Shown here one piece after another: positions 1 to 10,586 of a stretch of DNA of 64,000 nt. Numbering within the stretch: position 1 is the first letter of the stretch; each line of letters opens with the position of its first letter. The position numbers and the translations under genes were made by a program. The notes below the pieces were generated by a model. The model ran no database searches and was not told the DNA's origin. It was given only the letters and a program-made list of their open reading frames with translations. The stretch comes from Botrytis cinerea B05.10 (taxonomy: Eukaryota > Ascomycota > Leotiomycetes > Helotiales > Sclerotiniaceae), in contig NC_037321.1 in NCBI RefSeq assembly GCF_000143535.2, positions 1,674,001 through 1,738,000 on the forward strand, given 5' to 3'.

Positions 1-314
1 GCCAGGGGCTGACATCGCTAGTGCTTCTTCATCTGACAAGTAAGCGAAGGGGTGTCACAATTTTTGTCGGATCCGGTGACCGGACATCTATCAACGGACC
101 GGATATGTAGGTTTGTGTCTTACTATGTAGCTTATTATAATCAGATTAACACCATTTCAATGTGATAAGCAATGGATTTCGGTCTGCTTGCTCCGGTGTC
201 GTCGGATCAGATATATCCATATTCTCATAGTACTGATTATATCATGACAGATGACATATAAGTTTGGTCTTCCCTGGTGGTCTAACCATCACTATTGATC
301 ATTCAGCAGACAAG
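1..314 (+). promoter_or_regulatory. Promoter region of the P450 gene
   Basis: No coding sequence is supported here. The stretch is rich in CGG/CCG half-sites: TCGGATCCGG at 67-76, then CGGTGACCGG and GGACCGG within the next 35 bases, and a partial TCGGATCAG near 202. CGG triplets in inverted pairs are the classical recognition units of fungal Zn2Cys6 regulators, and one is encoded at 2453-5140. The left edge of the window cuts whatever lies upstream. Confidence 0.5.
67..76 (+). promoter_or_regulatory. YCGGAKCCGG site before the P450 gene
   Basis: The sequence is TCGGATCCGG, an inverted CGG pair with a two-base spacer. It lies 238 bp before the P450 start codon. The identical 10-mer occurs before the FAD monooxygenase gene, and one-base variants occur before the NAD(P)-binding and NRPS genes. 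Binding by the clustered regulator is inferred. Confidence 0.5.
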
Positions 315-1989
315 ATGTTTCCAAATACTCTTTTTACAGGGCAATTTGTCATTGCCGTTGTCTTATGCGGCTGTTTTATTTTCAGAAAGCCTTTGACGGC
401 AACATGTAATAGTATCCTTTCAAGGGTTCTTAACGTAAGTTTCTGCTCCGCCACAATATGAGGTGTTTGTTATTTGTCATTAAAAAATGAGACTGACTGA
501 GAAATAGCTATACTTATCATATCGATATCCTGTCAAGCATGTCGAACTTGGACATAGACTTCCAGGTTGCAGTTATGAATTCCCCAATGGTCAGGGTGAC
601 GGTGCCAAATTCCTTCATGGAAAAGAAAACAGCGAATTATGGGGATCAAACTATGGATCTATTTACCAAATCTGGTCAGGCCATAAACCAGAAATGTGAG
701 TACACCATCTGAATCTCCACCCGCAACCCAAAATCAAATGAGAGCCAAGTTCTAATGCAAATCACAGTGTGCTCACCCAAGCTGCCGATATTCAAGCCGT
801 CTTCAGTGATTCAGACAAGCATTTCAAAGCCGTGAACAACAATTCCGGATATTTGTTAGGTCAAATACTTGGTCAATGCGTTGGATTAATCAGTGGCCAG
901 CAATGGAAGCGAGTTCGCTCTATTGTTGAAAAACCATTCCACCGCAGTGTTACTCCAAGATATGTTCCAATGATTGAACAACGGACAACTTCATTCTTCC
1001 AAGAACTTTGGGACTCTAGGGACTTATCACGTGGACTTATTGACCCAGCAGATGATTTGAAACTTCTTCCATTCTTAATTGTGGCGGAAGTCGTTTACGG
1101 CAAGCTAGCTCCTGACGTTGAATCCGAGCTCCGTGCCCTCGCTCCGATCCGCGAATCCTTCTTCAAGCACGTTATCTCGGGTGGGCTTACTCGTTTCGAA
1201 TGGTCAGCTTACCTTCCTACGCAGGCCAATAGACACCTTGCAGCATTCAAAGAACGATGGATTGCATTCAACGAATTTGCTTATCGAAGAGCGAAGGAAC
1301 AAGGTCTCAACGCCCCTATCTTGGATTTGTTTGCCGCAAAAGAGATGGGGGAACTCACCGAGAATGAAATGTTGCATACTCTTGACGAGATGCTATATGC
1401 AAACCTTGATGTCACAATTGGCGGTGTGAGCTGGAACCTCGTGTTCCTTGCATCTGACATATCCGTTCAGGATCAATTACGAGCGGAATATCAAGCTGCC
1501 CAGAAAGAAGCCGACGAGAATGGCTTGACGCTAGAGAAATACTTGTCGAGTAGCACAACCTTCCTCGCCGCTTGTGTGTCCGAAGCTTCTCGTCTACGCC
1601 CTCTCGCAGCATTCTCGGTGCCACAAAGTATCCCCACACCAAGAGTTGTTGGAGGCTACGAATTTCCTGCTGGAACAAATTTTGTAATTGATTCATATGC
1701 TTTAAATATCCGTAACTCATTCTGGGGAGAAGACAAAGCCATATATCGTCCAAGTCGTTTCATGGAAAGAACCGCAACTCAAGCACGATATAACTTTTGG
1801 AGGTTTGGATTCGGTCCAAGGCAATGCATGGGGAAATTTGTGGCAGATACATTGATACGAAATATTTTGGTACATTTGGTAAGAGAGTATGACTTGTCAT
1901 TGTTGAAAACCGAAGAGTGGCAGAGAAATCCTGAGATTTGGATTAATCATCCGGATATGAAGTTGAGGTGTGTGAAAAGAGAAGGATGA
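315..1989 (+). CDS. Cytochrome P450 monooxygenase of the cluster
   Basis: Three exons, 315-434, 538-695 and 768-1989, give 499 residues with all phases closing. The protein is a microsomal haem monooxygenase that should oxidise the cluster product. Residues about 5-22 form a hydrophobic N-terminal membrane anchor, followed by a Pro/Gly hinge region (LPGCSYEFPNGQGD). The I-helix reads ANLDVTIGG (304-312), an unusual variant of the A/G-G-x-D-T-T oxygen-activation motif. ExxR is E365-R368. The haem loop is FGFGPRQCMG with axial Cys446. The GTAAGT donor at 435 pairs with CAAG ending at 537; other acceptors nearby break the frame. From memory it resembles P450s of fungal NRPS clusters (GliC-like). 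It converges on the regulator gene downstream. The substrate is unknown. Confidence 0.9.
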
Positions 1990-2452
1990 GCGTTATGAAG
2001 TCGGCGCTTCAGTGAATGGGTAACTGAGATGTATTGTTTGGTGGCGTATCTTGTATTCCTGAGAGCCACATTGAATGTATACAGTTCGATATGACATTGA
2101 AAACGATGGCTTGGCAGGTGTTTTTCAAACCACGTTGAATATAAAACTTCGAGTTTGAAATCGTAAGCATTGTTGCGTTGATCATTAGACACGAATTATA
2201 TACTCCTGGTTCCAATTGAGAGTTCTCACCCCCATTCAACACATACTAATTCCATATGTACATAAATCAATTTCCAATCAGAATTCCTTTGTCCCCGTAG
2301 TATTTGATCTGTACCTGAAATAGTATCTGCATTTCGTGCAGATACTGGTGCATGTATTGAGATGAGCAGTGAAAATATTCACATGGCTAGCAGGCGGGAC
2401 ATGATAAACTAGGAATATTTCCCATTCCTACTCTAATATGATTTAAAAACTT
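1990..2452. other. Intergenic, between convergent 3' ends
   Basis: AT-rich spacer between the convergent P450 and regulator genes. It presumably holds both 3' untranslated regions. I see no supported gene. Confidence 0.6.
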
Positions 2453-5140
2453 TTATTGCCAAAATTCGTTGTAACTCCAATCATTGTCTACATTGAAAAT
2501 GCCTGCATCTGAAAAATCAAAGATGTCACCCTGAAACTAAATTGATAATATTTGAATTAGCATTGACTTTATATAAATCACACGAAAATCCAACGAAAAA
2601 GTAAATCAGAAAAATATTTACCTGATTTACATCAGCCGAAAAGGTGGCTAACTGATCTACAAATCCTGGCTGGGAGGTATATATGGCTTGGTCTACAGTA
2701 GACATCGGGATATCCACTGCTGGTGTTACTCTGATGTTATTCTTACTATCCTATAAAAGAATTAGTCAGATATCTCCGCTTGCACAATCAAACATGGAAT
2801 GCCTACCTCGTTCACTTCTGGATTGTTGGATGGGAGTTTCATTTCTTCTCCAGGAAAGGATTGTAGAAGCGTTTGCCTGCATGTTGATAATGCTTTCTTG
2901 GCACCTTCGTGCATCAGACTCTCTTTTAGATTTGATGTACCAGTCGCTCGTACGGATTGCATCGCCACAGAAATCATGAGAACATCTTTGAGATCACTAC
3001 CAAATTCCCCCACTCTCTTGGTGAAGCCTTCTAGTGTACCTTCTACTATCCTAGTAAGCCTGGCTTTTGAAAAATGGGTATTTGTTGCTGGAGGGCTAGG
3101 TAAAGTTGTTGAGAATTGATTAGGTGTAAATCCTGGACTAGGCTCATTGCTTTGAGACCCTGATGCGGATGCTTTGATATATTGACAGATGCTCAAGACA
3201 GCGGCTAGAACGTCGTTCTTGCAACAAATTTGGAACATCGTCCAGTGTAAGTTTGTACTCAACAAATCCAAATCTGCCACTGAGGGATCAAAATAATCTT
3301 GATAAGAAACAATGGCAACTGAAGATTCCAAACAAATTTGTTGCATCTCTCGGAATAATGGATCATCTTGTCGCTCGTCCCATAGAAATAATCGGTAAAG
3401 ATTGAGAAAAGGTCTCCTCAGATAAATATCTAATAAGACACAGTCTAATAGATGTGAAGGAGAGCGTTGAAGTGTTCCATCTAATTTGAGTGGTACTGGA
3501 ACACGTCGTAAAAGTTCTTCCAATTTCCTTCCTTCTCGAACAACTTCTGTAAGATCCATTTCAGGGCTAATATCTCTGATAAGTGAAACCACCTTGAGTT
3601 GTTGCGCCAATGACATAGCTAATGTGACCTGGGCGAGAGAGTCGGTCCATTCATATAGAGGTCTTGAAGGAGGAAGTTCGGTTGAAGATTCGTCAAAATC
3701 CGCATCGTTCAGATTTGCTGGAGCCAATTGACTAAAGTCTATGTCAGGAACAATACTGGGCATGCTCGCAGCCATGGATGCTTGTAGATCCATTTGAACA
3801 ATCGTTGCCCAAAGTCTTCGTCTTAGCTCGGCATGAAACGGTGAAATCTTCTTGAAGTCCGCTGGCCTTAAGTGAAGTCCCATTACCATGGCAGAACGAA
3901 CCAAAGCCCCCGTGGCACACCAGAGTTTATCTGAAGAGATAAGTTGTAATTGTCGAGCGAGTAAAAGCAGCGTTTCGGTTTGCAAAGTTGATATATCAAT
4001 TGCCTGCTTTCTACTTAGAGTATCAGTCCAAGCCGCCACAAGCTCGAGTGATGCCATTTCCAGATATGTTTTCTGGTCATCGTCAAATCCCGAATCGCTA
4101 TCAAGGAACTTGTAGCAAATCGCCAGTATAGCTGTCAGTTGAGGTAGAAATGGTGAGGATTGGAAAATTTTATCGTCGGGTGAAGTCCAAAAGTGTGAGT
4201 AGAGACGAAGGAAGGAGGGCACATGAAGAATCCTTGAACTCTTTTCGAAATTATCAGTATAGATCTTCAATAACCTATCACAAACAGGTTTTCCCGGAAG
4301 AAATTCTCGAAGTTTTGAAAGGACTGCAGCACTTTCTTGGCTCAATGTCTCTTTTCGCATCCTGAAATGACTCTGCGATTTTTGCTGTAGATATTGAACA
4401 TCTTTAGCAAGATTAATGATGGAAGTATTGCTGGTTGCACTCTTATTTATGAAATCTTTTGCCTCGGGAAACTTCGAATGAAATTAGTATAGCAATACAT
4501 CTTGTAGAAAAAGTAAGAATAGATCTAGATGGAACACCTACCTGGTTCAACAAGGTGATTCGATCATTTTGGCCATGATATCTACTCCTCGACCCTTTCA
4601 CAATCAAGGTACAGAGTCCTGGTATCAATCTTGAAGGAGCATTTGTACGTTTCGAAACTTTGTGAGTCGGCGATGGCTGTGATGGCTGTGATGGCTGTGA
4701 TGATAATTTTTGAATGTTCGATAACTTCCCAGTGACTTGAAGTAACTCTTCAAGCCTTGCGACACGGGATTGGAGCTCCTCAACAACACCGACCCCACCA
4801 TTGCCCTGGGAAGCAATTAGTATTTGCCATTGTTGTAGTTATTTGCAGCAAATAAGTTGTGTAAGAAACTCACTTGAATAACGTTTGAATTGTTTCCTAC
4901 GCTTGGTGTGAATTTAAGATCCGGAGTACGATCTCCTGGTGAATGTGTTGTAGGTCTGGATTTTGAAATGGATTTTGTAGGGTCGTGATTGTAAGTACAT
5001 TCAGCTGAGCCATTGGGTATCTTGGTACAATTTTGACACGGCAAAAGTCGATCGCATTTCAATTTCTTTTCACGACATCGTAAACAAGAAACTACTGGTC
5101 GTGGCCGTTTTCGAGAAGAATCAAATCGAGTATCCTCCAT
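2453..5140 (-). CDS. Zn2Cys6 transcription factor of the cluster
   Basis: Five exons (5140-4874, 4805-4542, 4471-2807, 2750-2622, 2530-2453) give about 800 residues. The N terminus is a binuclear zinc cluster with C19, C22, C29, C35, C38 and C48 (C-x2-C-x6-C-x5-C-x2-C-x9-C), preceded by a basic stretch. A likely dimerisation heptad region follows (EELQSRVARLEELLQV), then a 9-bp tandem repeat encoding S-Q-P three times, then a SRYHGQNDRITLLNQ segment and a long fungal_trans-type middle domain. The C terminus is acidic and aromatic (ending WSYNEFWQ), like an activation region. The last acceptor is ambiguous: AG at 2538-2537 or 2532-2531 (minus strand), a 6-nt difference. It lies inside the metabolite cluster, so a role as pathway-specific activator is likely but inferred. 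Confidence 0.9.
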
Positions 5141-6305
5141 TTTTCAAGGCTTTGTGCCCGGTGTCTGTGAATATAAAAAGATAGATGGAGGCCCGGAGTA
5201 CAACACAATGCAATGCTGCCAATGCTCGTGGAAGTCGTGATACCTCAATTTGGAAGGATCTGACAAAGAGAGGGGATGTCGGAGGATTAAATTGTTTGAA
5301 TTCACTGCGTTTGGATGAGATGACATGGGCGGCACGAACCCATGAAGCCAAAAAAAAAGGAAAGTAGTCAGGTTCTCGTGACAGCTAACCCGAAATACCC
5401 ACGACTGATCTTTACAAATGCTGTATGGAATAAAACATAGGATGTGTATAGTACAGTAAGCTTTGCGTAATAGCCTGTCGTATTATTATCGACCGGGGAA
5501 CTGTGCTCACTCACACTTGTCTTGGGAGTAGGTAAAATGTGGTTTGAGTTTAGCAAAATACTCCATAGTTGTAATAATATGTATTATATTGCTCACTCGT
5601 GACGGCACGAGAGTGGTGGCTGTAGTGGCTAGAGTTTGCAGCAGCCTGGAAAGAGCAGCTTTATTCACCAGGATTGTGAGCTTACTCACGTAAATGCAGA
5701 TTCCTTCGTCTCTTACTACCCAGTTCCCCTCGCTCTCGCTGACCTAGAACAATGGCGATATCCTGTCTCAGTCTGTGTCGTTGTGTAAAGGCACTAAGCT
5801 CGGGTGTGGAGGAAATGAAGGGGCTGAAAAGCGAGACTACCTATCAACTCATCATAATACGAAACAAGTTCGCAAATCATGTAAACACCCAGAAAAAAAA
5901 ACATGTTTAGCCAATAAACAGAGATATATAAATACCACTAGCATATTTTGCGGGTAAATATGGGTAAATATCGACGTTTAATTCATGTGGGCCTAGACGG
6001 GGACGTGGAGCTGATACATTTGCAAACCCACACACAAACCGATACAATCATTCAGTCCACGAGGTTCGAACAATAATCACAAATCAAATAGCATGATGTG
6101 AGATGAGAGAGGTACGGTCTGAAAATTGTATTTTGTACAACGGCCAGTGCTTGGAGTCATCCCATCTGTACTACCGTCAGCCTACTGATACCACATTGCT
6201 GACCCATCGACATGAAGAAAAGATAAGCTTTGCATCTGGCAAAAATACGATTTACGCCGTCCCATCTCTCAAGCAAATGGCGCAACATCCGCCCACTCGA
6301 TAACT
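5141..6305. other. Intergenic: regulator promoter and downstream flank of the NAD(P)-binding gene
   Basis: This 1.16-kb spacer lies upstream of the regulator. Short open frames are present but have no family features or coding-like structure. I do not see the full YCGGAKCCGG site here, only partial CGG/CCG elements, so autoregulation through that site is not supported. Confidence 0.5.
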
Positions 6306-7171
6306 CTAATTAGTCAATACCGGAGTTTGCGAATCCCACGTCTTCTGCTCCGCTGCACTGACAAGCCAGTTGGCAACGCTTTCTCGTGTGATACTAGCCA
6401 TCATGGCAACCCCCTTCCCTTTATCACCGTATACTTTGACGGGTTTTGCTTCGCCCTCTTCCAGTCTGGCTGGTCGAGCGAGAACGTAGTCAATACCACT
6501 AGCCTTAACCTCTTTATCCACCAAGTTGTGATCGTCATATTGCAGATACATGTTGGACTTCTTCATCAACATTCGAAGTAAGAAGTGCATGTGCGGCCAA
6601 CTATCCCCTACTCCAAAAGCCTGCATCACAACAATCTTGCGCACATCAAATTCCTTCATAACAGCGATTATATTGGCATTTGAGTCTGCCATAAGCCTTG
6701 GTGGAGAAATAGATGCAGAGAAAGGGCTATCAGATGTACGAGGAGCGCTCAGAGTAACAATAACAACGGATGGGATGTCGGTACTTGCTTCGAATGCAGC
6801 TTTGATATCAGCTGTATTGAGAGGGGTACCTGTATTGATGAGAGTCAGTCAAAGCGTTTTTTGATATCTAGCTAGGATACAATACCTAGTTTCGGCATTT
6901 GAGGAGAAGATCATATCTCTTACCTTTGAAAAGCTTCAAGCCATCCTTGGCTTCCATGGAAGAGGGGTCTCGAACTAGGGCTGTCACATCATGACCTAAA
7001 TATCGGCATATCAGCTATCGGATGTCGGAAGCATAAGAAATGGCGACATCGCTGATCTCTTGGTATGCTACTGCATTCTTACTATATACGCATATACGTA
7101 CCTCGAAGTAATGCCTCTTCGATTACCATCTTACCCGTTCTTCCACTACCGCCGATTACAAAAAGCTGCAT
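6306..7171 (-). CDS. NAD(P)-binding Rossmann protein, NmrA-like/atypical SDR
   Basis: Three exons, 7171-7102, 6995-6924 and 6829-6306, give 221 residues. The start is chosen at the only Met ahead of the Rossmann motif: MQLFVIGGSGRTGK carries G-x-x-G-x-x-G at residues 7-13. The HDVTALVRD segment forms the second strand and helix typical of NAD(P)-binding NmrA/NAD_binding_10 proteins. The conserved core continues with SVVIVTLSAPR, VRKIVVMQAFGVG and a C-terminal YVLARPARLEEG segment. No classical YxxxK catalytic pair is obvious, so the protein may be a redox sensor or an atypical reductase or isomerase rather than a standard SDR. Its position between the regulator and the monooxygenase, and its own CCGGAGCCGG-TCGGAGCCGG tandem upstream, argue for a pathway role. 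Confidence 0.85.
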
Positions 7172-8005
7172 AGTTTATGGAACGTTAACCTTCAGCTGAC
7201 TTTTGTCTTCTTGAATTGTTATCGAATTTCAATTAAGGGCAGAAAGGTTGTGTAATATGTGGTAGGCGATTTTGAGGAGGGATGAGGAGAGCTGGCAATG
7301 CAAGCAACAGACGATATTTCTGTTCCCTTATATGAAATCATGGTTGCTCTTGAGCTCCTTCAAACAAAGCCTCCAGCTATATATTTTGCTCTGTTCCTGA
7401 AGGTAATGCTTATGAATTCCGGAGCCGGTCGGAGCCGGCTCTTTCTTACGAACTATCCAATGAACGGCGCTGTCTTGCATCCAATTCTGTCTTACATTAA
7501 TCTCTTTTAGTCTTCAGATGTTTACCCCAGAGTCCAGACGCGGAAATCGGCTACAAGATGACTGTACTAAGTGGGTGTTTGATAGCAGCACAGCAGTTGA
7601 TGTCTAAATCATCAAGTGGTCACATTACCGGGTTCCAATAGTCCTTGCTACTTTCAATGTTTAGGAACAACTCAAAATTGGAGACTAACTCTGCAATTCA
7701 ATACTGAATGTTGTCATTAAATTCAGGAATCGAAAGCTTCTGAATGTCAGACTGCAGTACAGCCTGTTGAAAATCTTGTAAAACTATGAAGTCACCATAG
7801 TCACTAATTTTTTGGAATTGAGTACAGATGAAGCTAATTCATCTCAATTGTTTTTATTGAAGAGTTTTACTGTTTCTGGGCCTGAAATTCGCCAAGTATT
7901 GATATTTGTATTGATGTTTAATCCAGAACAGTCAACATGACGAGACCTAGACTTTTATCTATTCTCATTAACTCCAATCAGAACTCCGGCAAATAACGCA
8001 AACGT
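7172..8005. other. Intergenic: promoter of the NAD(P)-binding gene
   Basis: No supported gene. The left half is the promoter of the minus-strand NAD(P)-binding gene and contains the tandem motif at 7419-7438. The right half is AT-rich and holds the 3' flank of the FAD monooxygenase. Confidence 0.55.
7419..7438 (+). promoter_or_regulatory. Tandem YCGGAKCCGG sites before the NAD(P)-binding gene
   Basis: Two adjoining 10-mers, CCGGAGCCGG and TCGGAGCCGG, repeat with an exact 10-bp period, one helical turn, about 248 bp before the start at 7171. The second copy is identical to the site before the NRPS gene. Confidence 0.55.
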
Positions 8006-9442
8006 TTAAACTCTTACGACCTCAATATTAACAGTCTCCTTTTCCAATACCTTTGACTCAGCTTCCTTTTTCTGTTGCTTCTTTTGCTCCGCGAAACTTT
8101 CAACCATTGCATGTCCTCCTCTTTCGTTGAAGAAGAGGTTTAGATACATCCAAGTTTCCTTTGCATACCCCTCTGCACGATCAAACATAGCCAACTCATA
8201 CTTTCTTACAGCTTCGGATAGACCAGCAGCATCCTCAAACTTCTCCTTTCCTACCCAGTTTGGTTTACGAGCAATTACAGCTCTTGCAAGTTCCATTCCA
8301 TCCTCCATAGCAACATTTACTCCTACACCTGCAAATGGAGTCATTAGGTGGGCTGCATCGCCCAATAAGGTTGCACTAAATAGAATGTTAGCTAATTGGT
8401 TTAAATCGTGAAGGTGGAGGAAAGAGAAAGGCCTTCAAATGCTGAATGAAAGTTATGAATTTCTGAAAAGGTATCTTACCCTGCTCTGTGAAGCCACTTA
8501 TGTCCTATCGGAAGCATATACATTGGTCTTGGAATTGCTTCTTCATCACTCTTGATGATCAAATCTTTCGCGTCTTGATCCCAATCTTCGTAATATTTAT
8601 CCACGAATTTCTTTCCCACACCAGGCGCGGACCAATCAATACCGCATGTTTCTTGCCAGTCCTCAGGTCTTCGGAAGAATCCATACGTTTGAACAGATCC
8701 GTCACCGTTACGCTGCGACAGTACAGTTTGGTGGTTACCGAGGGTGAGGCACATACCCAGGCCTACTCGTTTTGCGAGAGCTGGGTCTTTCTGGTCGATG
8801 TTCAAAACTTTGGCTTCCACTCCAGTGATTCCAGCGAATTGTGGCCGCGTGTTGGAAATTATATGGCGTACTTTACTCCATGCCCCATCTGCTCCGACAA
8901 CCAAATCAAAGCCTCTCTCGACAGAATCTTGAAAGTGTAAATCATACGTAAGAGATGTTGCATCGGCGGATGTTTCGACACGTTGTAGCTTATGTCCCCA
9001 CTTGATGCTCCCTGGCTCAAGAGAATCTAAAAGCATATTACGAAGTTGGACTCGATCCACTTCAGGACGACCTTTGAAAGAATCTGGTCTGCTTTCACCA
9101 ACATCTTTGCTCTCATCAAGGATGAGATTTCCAGAAGGGTCATAAATTTTGAGAACTTCCCCCTCGGGTCGTGCAACAGCCAGGAATTTTTCATACAGTC
9201 CAGCTTCCCGGAGTGCAACTTGAGCTGATCCCTCGTGGATATCGAGTGAGCCTCCTCGGCTTCGTGCATTTCGATCACTGTCTAATTCAAATATGGTACA
9301 TGGAACACCATTATATTGAATAAGACGAGCAAAGGTCAACCCGGCAGGGCCAGCTATGATCCGTCAGTTGAGAAATTCTTTTTGGAAACATAGTTCATAA
9401 CAGTGACTTACCACCTATGACAGCAATTTTTGGAAGAGACAT
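8006..9442 (-). CDS. FAD-dependent monooxygenase (class A, FAD_binding_3)
   Basis: Three exons, 9442-9412, 9353-8480 and 8375-8006, give 424 residues. The spliced N terminus shows the FAD-binding GxGxxG motif (IAVIGAGPAGLTFA, about residues 6-19). The middle has the DG fingerprint (DLVVGADGAWSKVR), and exon 3 opens with the GD motif (LLGDAAHLMTPFAGVGVN) that contacts FAD ribose. This order defines single-component flavoprotein monooxygenases of the TetX/salicylate-hydroxylase type. These use NADPH and oxygen to hydroxylate or epoxidise a small molecule. It faces away from the NRPS gene across a shared 1.1-kb promoter region with TCGGATCCGG 207 bp upstream. The likely job is tailoring the NRPS product or its precursor; the substrate is unknown. 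Confidence 0.92.
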
Positions 9443-9648
9443 ATTGATCAATAAGTGACAGTTTTAAGTCTAAAAAATCTGTGTATCGATAGAGGGTGGT
9501 GTCAGAAGTTTCAAGCTTTAAGAAGAAGATGATTTAAAATACTACAATTGACGGTATATGAGCTGGATTAATACACAATCTAACGCGCAATACGAAGCCA
9601 CTTCAACCTGTGAAAACGTGCTCATAACGTGCTGACAGGAGTTTTTTT

Positions 9649-9658
9649 TCGGATCCGG
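9649..9658 (+). promoter_or_regulatory. YCGGAKCCGG site before the FAD monooxygenase
   Basis: TCGGATCCGG, identical to the P450 promoter site. It lies 207 bp before the minus-strand start at 9442, next to a T-rich run. Function is inferred from recurrence. Confidence 0.5.
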
Positions 9659-10436
9659 TACTATTGTAGTGTTGAAATGGCGGACCCGTGAAACCCACAT
9701 GGATATTTACCGAGAATACAACGTTCCTTATTTCTTACCGTATACGAAAGGATTGATACACAGACCAAATCCCACTTACGCTAGAAGATCACTGGAAGCT
9801 GAAACTAAGTATGACTAAGTCTCAAACAAAATTATTATATCAGCCTGCGGGTAAGAATGTGGAGACATGATAACGAAACCGTTTATGTTACTCTCGGATA
9901 TCCGTGTATCCACCGGAGATGCTCGGGATCAAGCGAATTTTGACAACATATCCCCTTTCTCTAGATGTCTATCGCTAGGAATCACCTGAGCCAGGCCTAA
10001 ACTTGCAAATAGATCAGAGAGTGGATCTTCTAATACAAGCTAAATCATCATACGAGGTTGATGTCTAAAATCTAGTAGCTTCATAGCCTAGGAGGCTGAT
10101 AATGCCATCTGAAAATTTTCCTTAGACCAATAGTCGCATAGAAATATTCAACGTGATTGATTGTAAATCCAAATCCTAGATGCAAATATGGAAGCGAATC
10201 ACCATTTGTCTTACGTGTGTGGATGCATATCACGCAATTTCATTTATCCAAGTGCTCACAATTGCCATGGTGGGCAACTGAAAGCTCAGTTGTAGCTGAT
10301 GTGAAGGATATGGATTGAGAATATCCTGACAAGCTACCATTCTGACTTCGCTAGTTCGATATGTAAGATTGGTGCTTGCAGTATGTGTTGATGAGAATAG
10401 CAGAGGGGAAATCTTAGTTGAGATGTCGTCAAATTC

Positions 10437-10446
10437 TCGGAGCCGG
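10437..10446 (+). promoter_or_regulatory. YCGGAKCCGG site before the NRPS gene
   Basis: TCGGAGCCGG, identical to the second copy at 7429-7438. It lies 141 bp before the preferred NRPS start at 10587. Confidence 0.5.
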
Positions 10447-10586
10447 ATGAGGAATTATATGTTCTATCTAGATATTTTCCTTAGATAATCTATCGTCATG
10501 ATTTCTTTATGTACGGCCGTTTTCTCCTCTTTCGTCTGTACTTTCACTTCACAGATCAGCATCGACAGCATAGATCACTATCTAAA

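Larger units (their letters stand above)
9443..10586. promoter_or_regulatory. Divergent promoter between the FAD monooxygenase and NRPS
   Basis: The 1.1-kb region contains no open frame with adenylation-domain features, so no missing N-terminal module of the NRPS is hidden here. It carries one YCGGAKCCGG site near each gene (9649-9658 and 10437-10446). Confidence 0.6.

Noticed and set aside
406..572. Alternative first intron of the P450 (donor at 406, acceptor after 565)
   Set aside because: It keeps the frame but uses a weak donor and loses the LPG hinge. GTAAGT at 435 with the acceptor ending at 537 restores HRLPGCSYEFPNGQG.
6055..6085. GAGGTTCGAAC, resembling a tRNA B-box
   Set aside because: No A-box, cloverleaf stems or downstream T-run could be matched, so I do not call a tRNA.
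10509..10586. In-frame 26-residue N-terminal extension of the NRPS
   Set aside because: The extension has no carrier-domain features and the ATG at 10587 has a better context. It remains possible and changes no domain.
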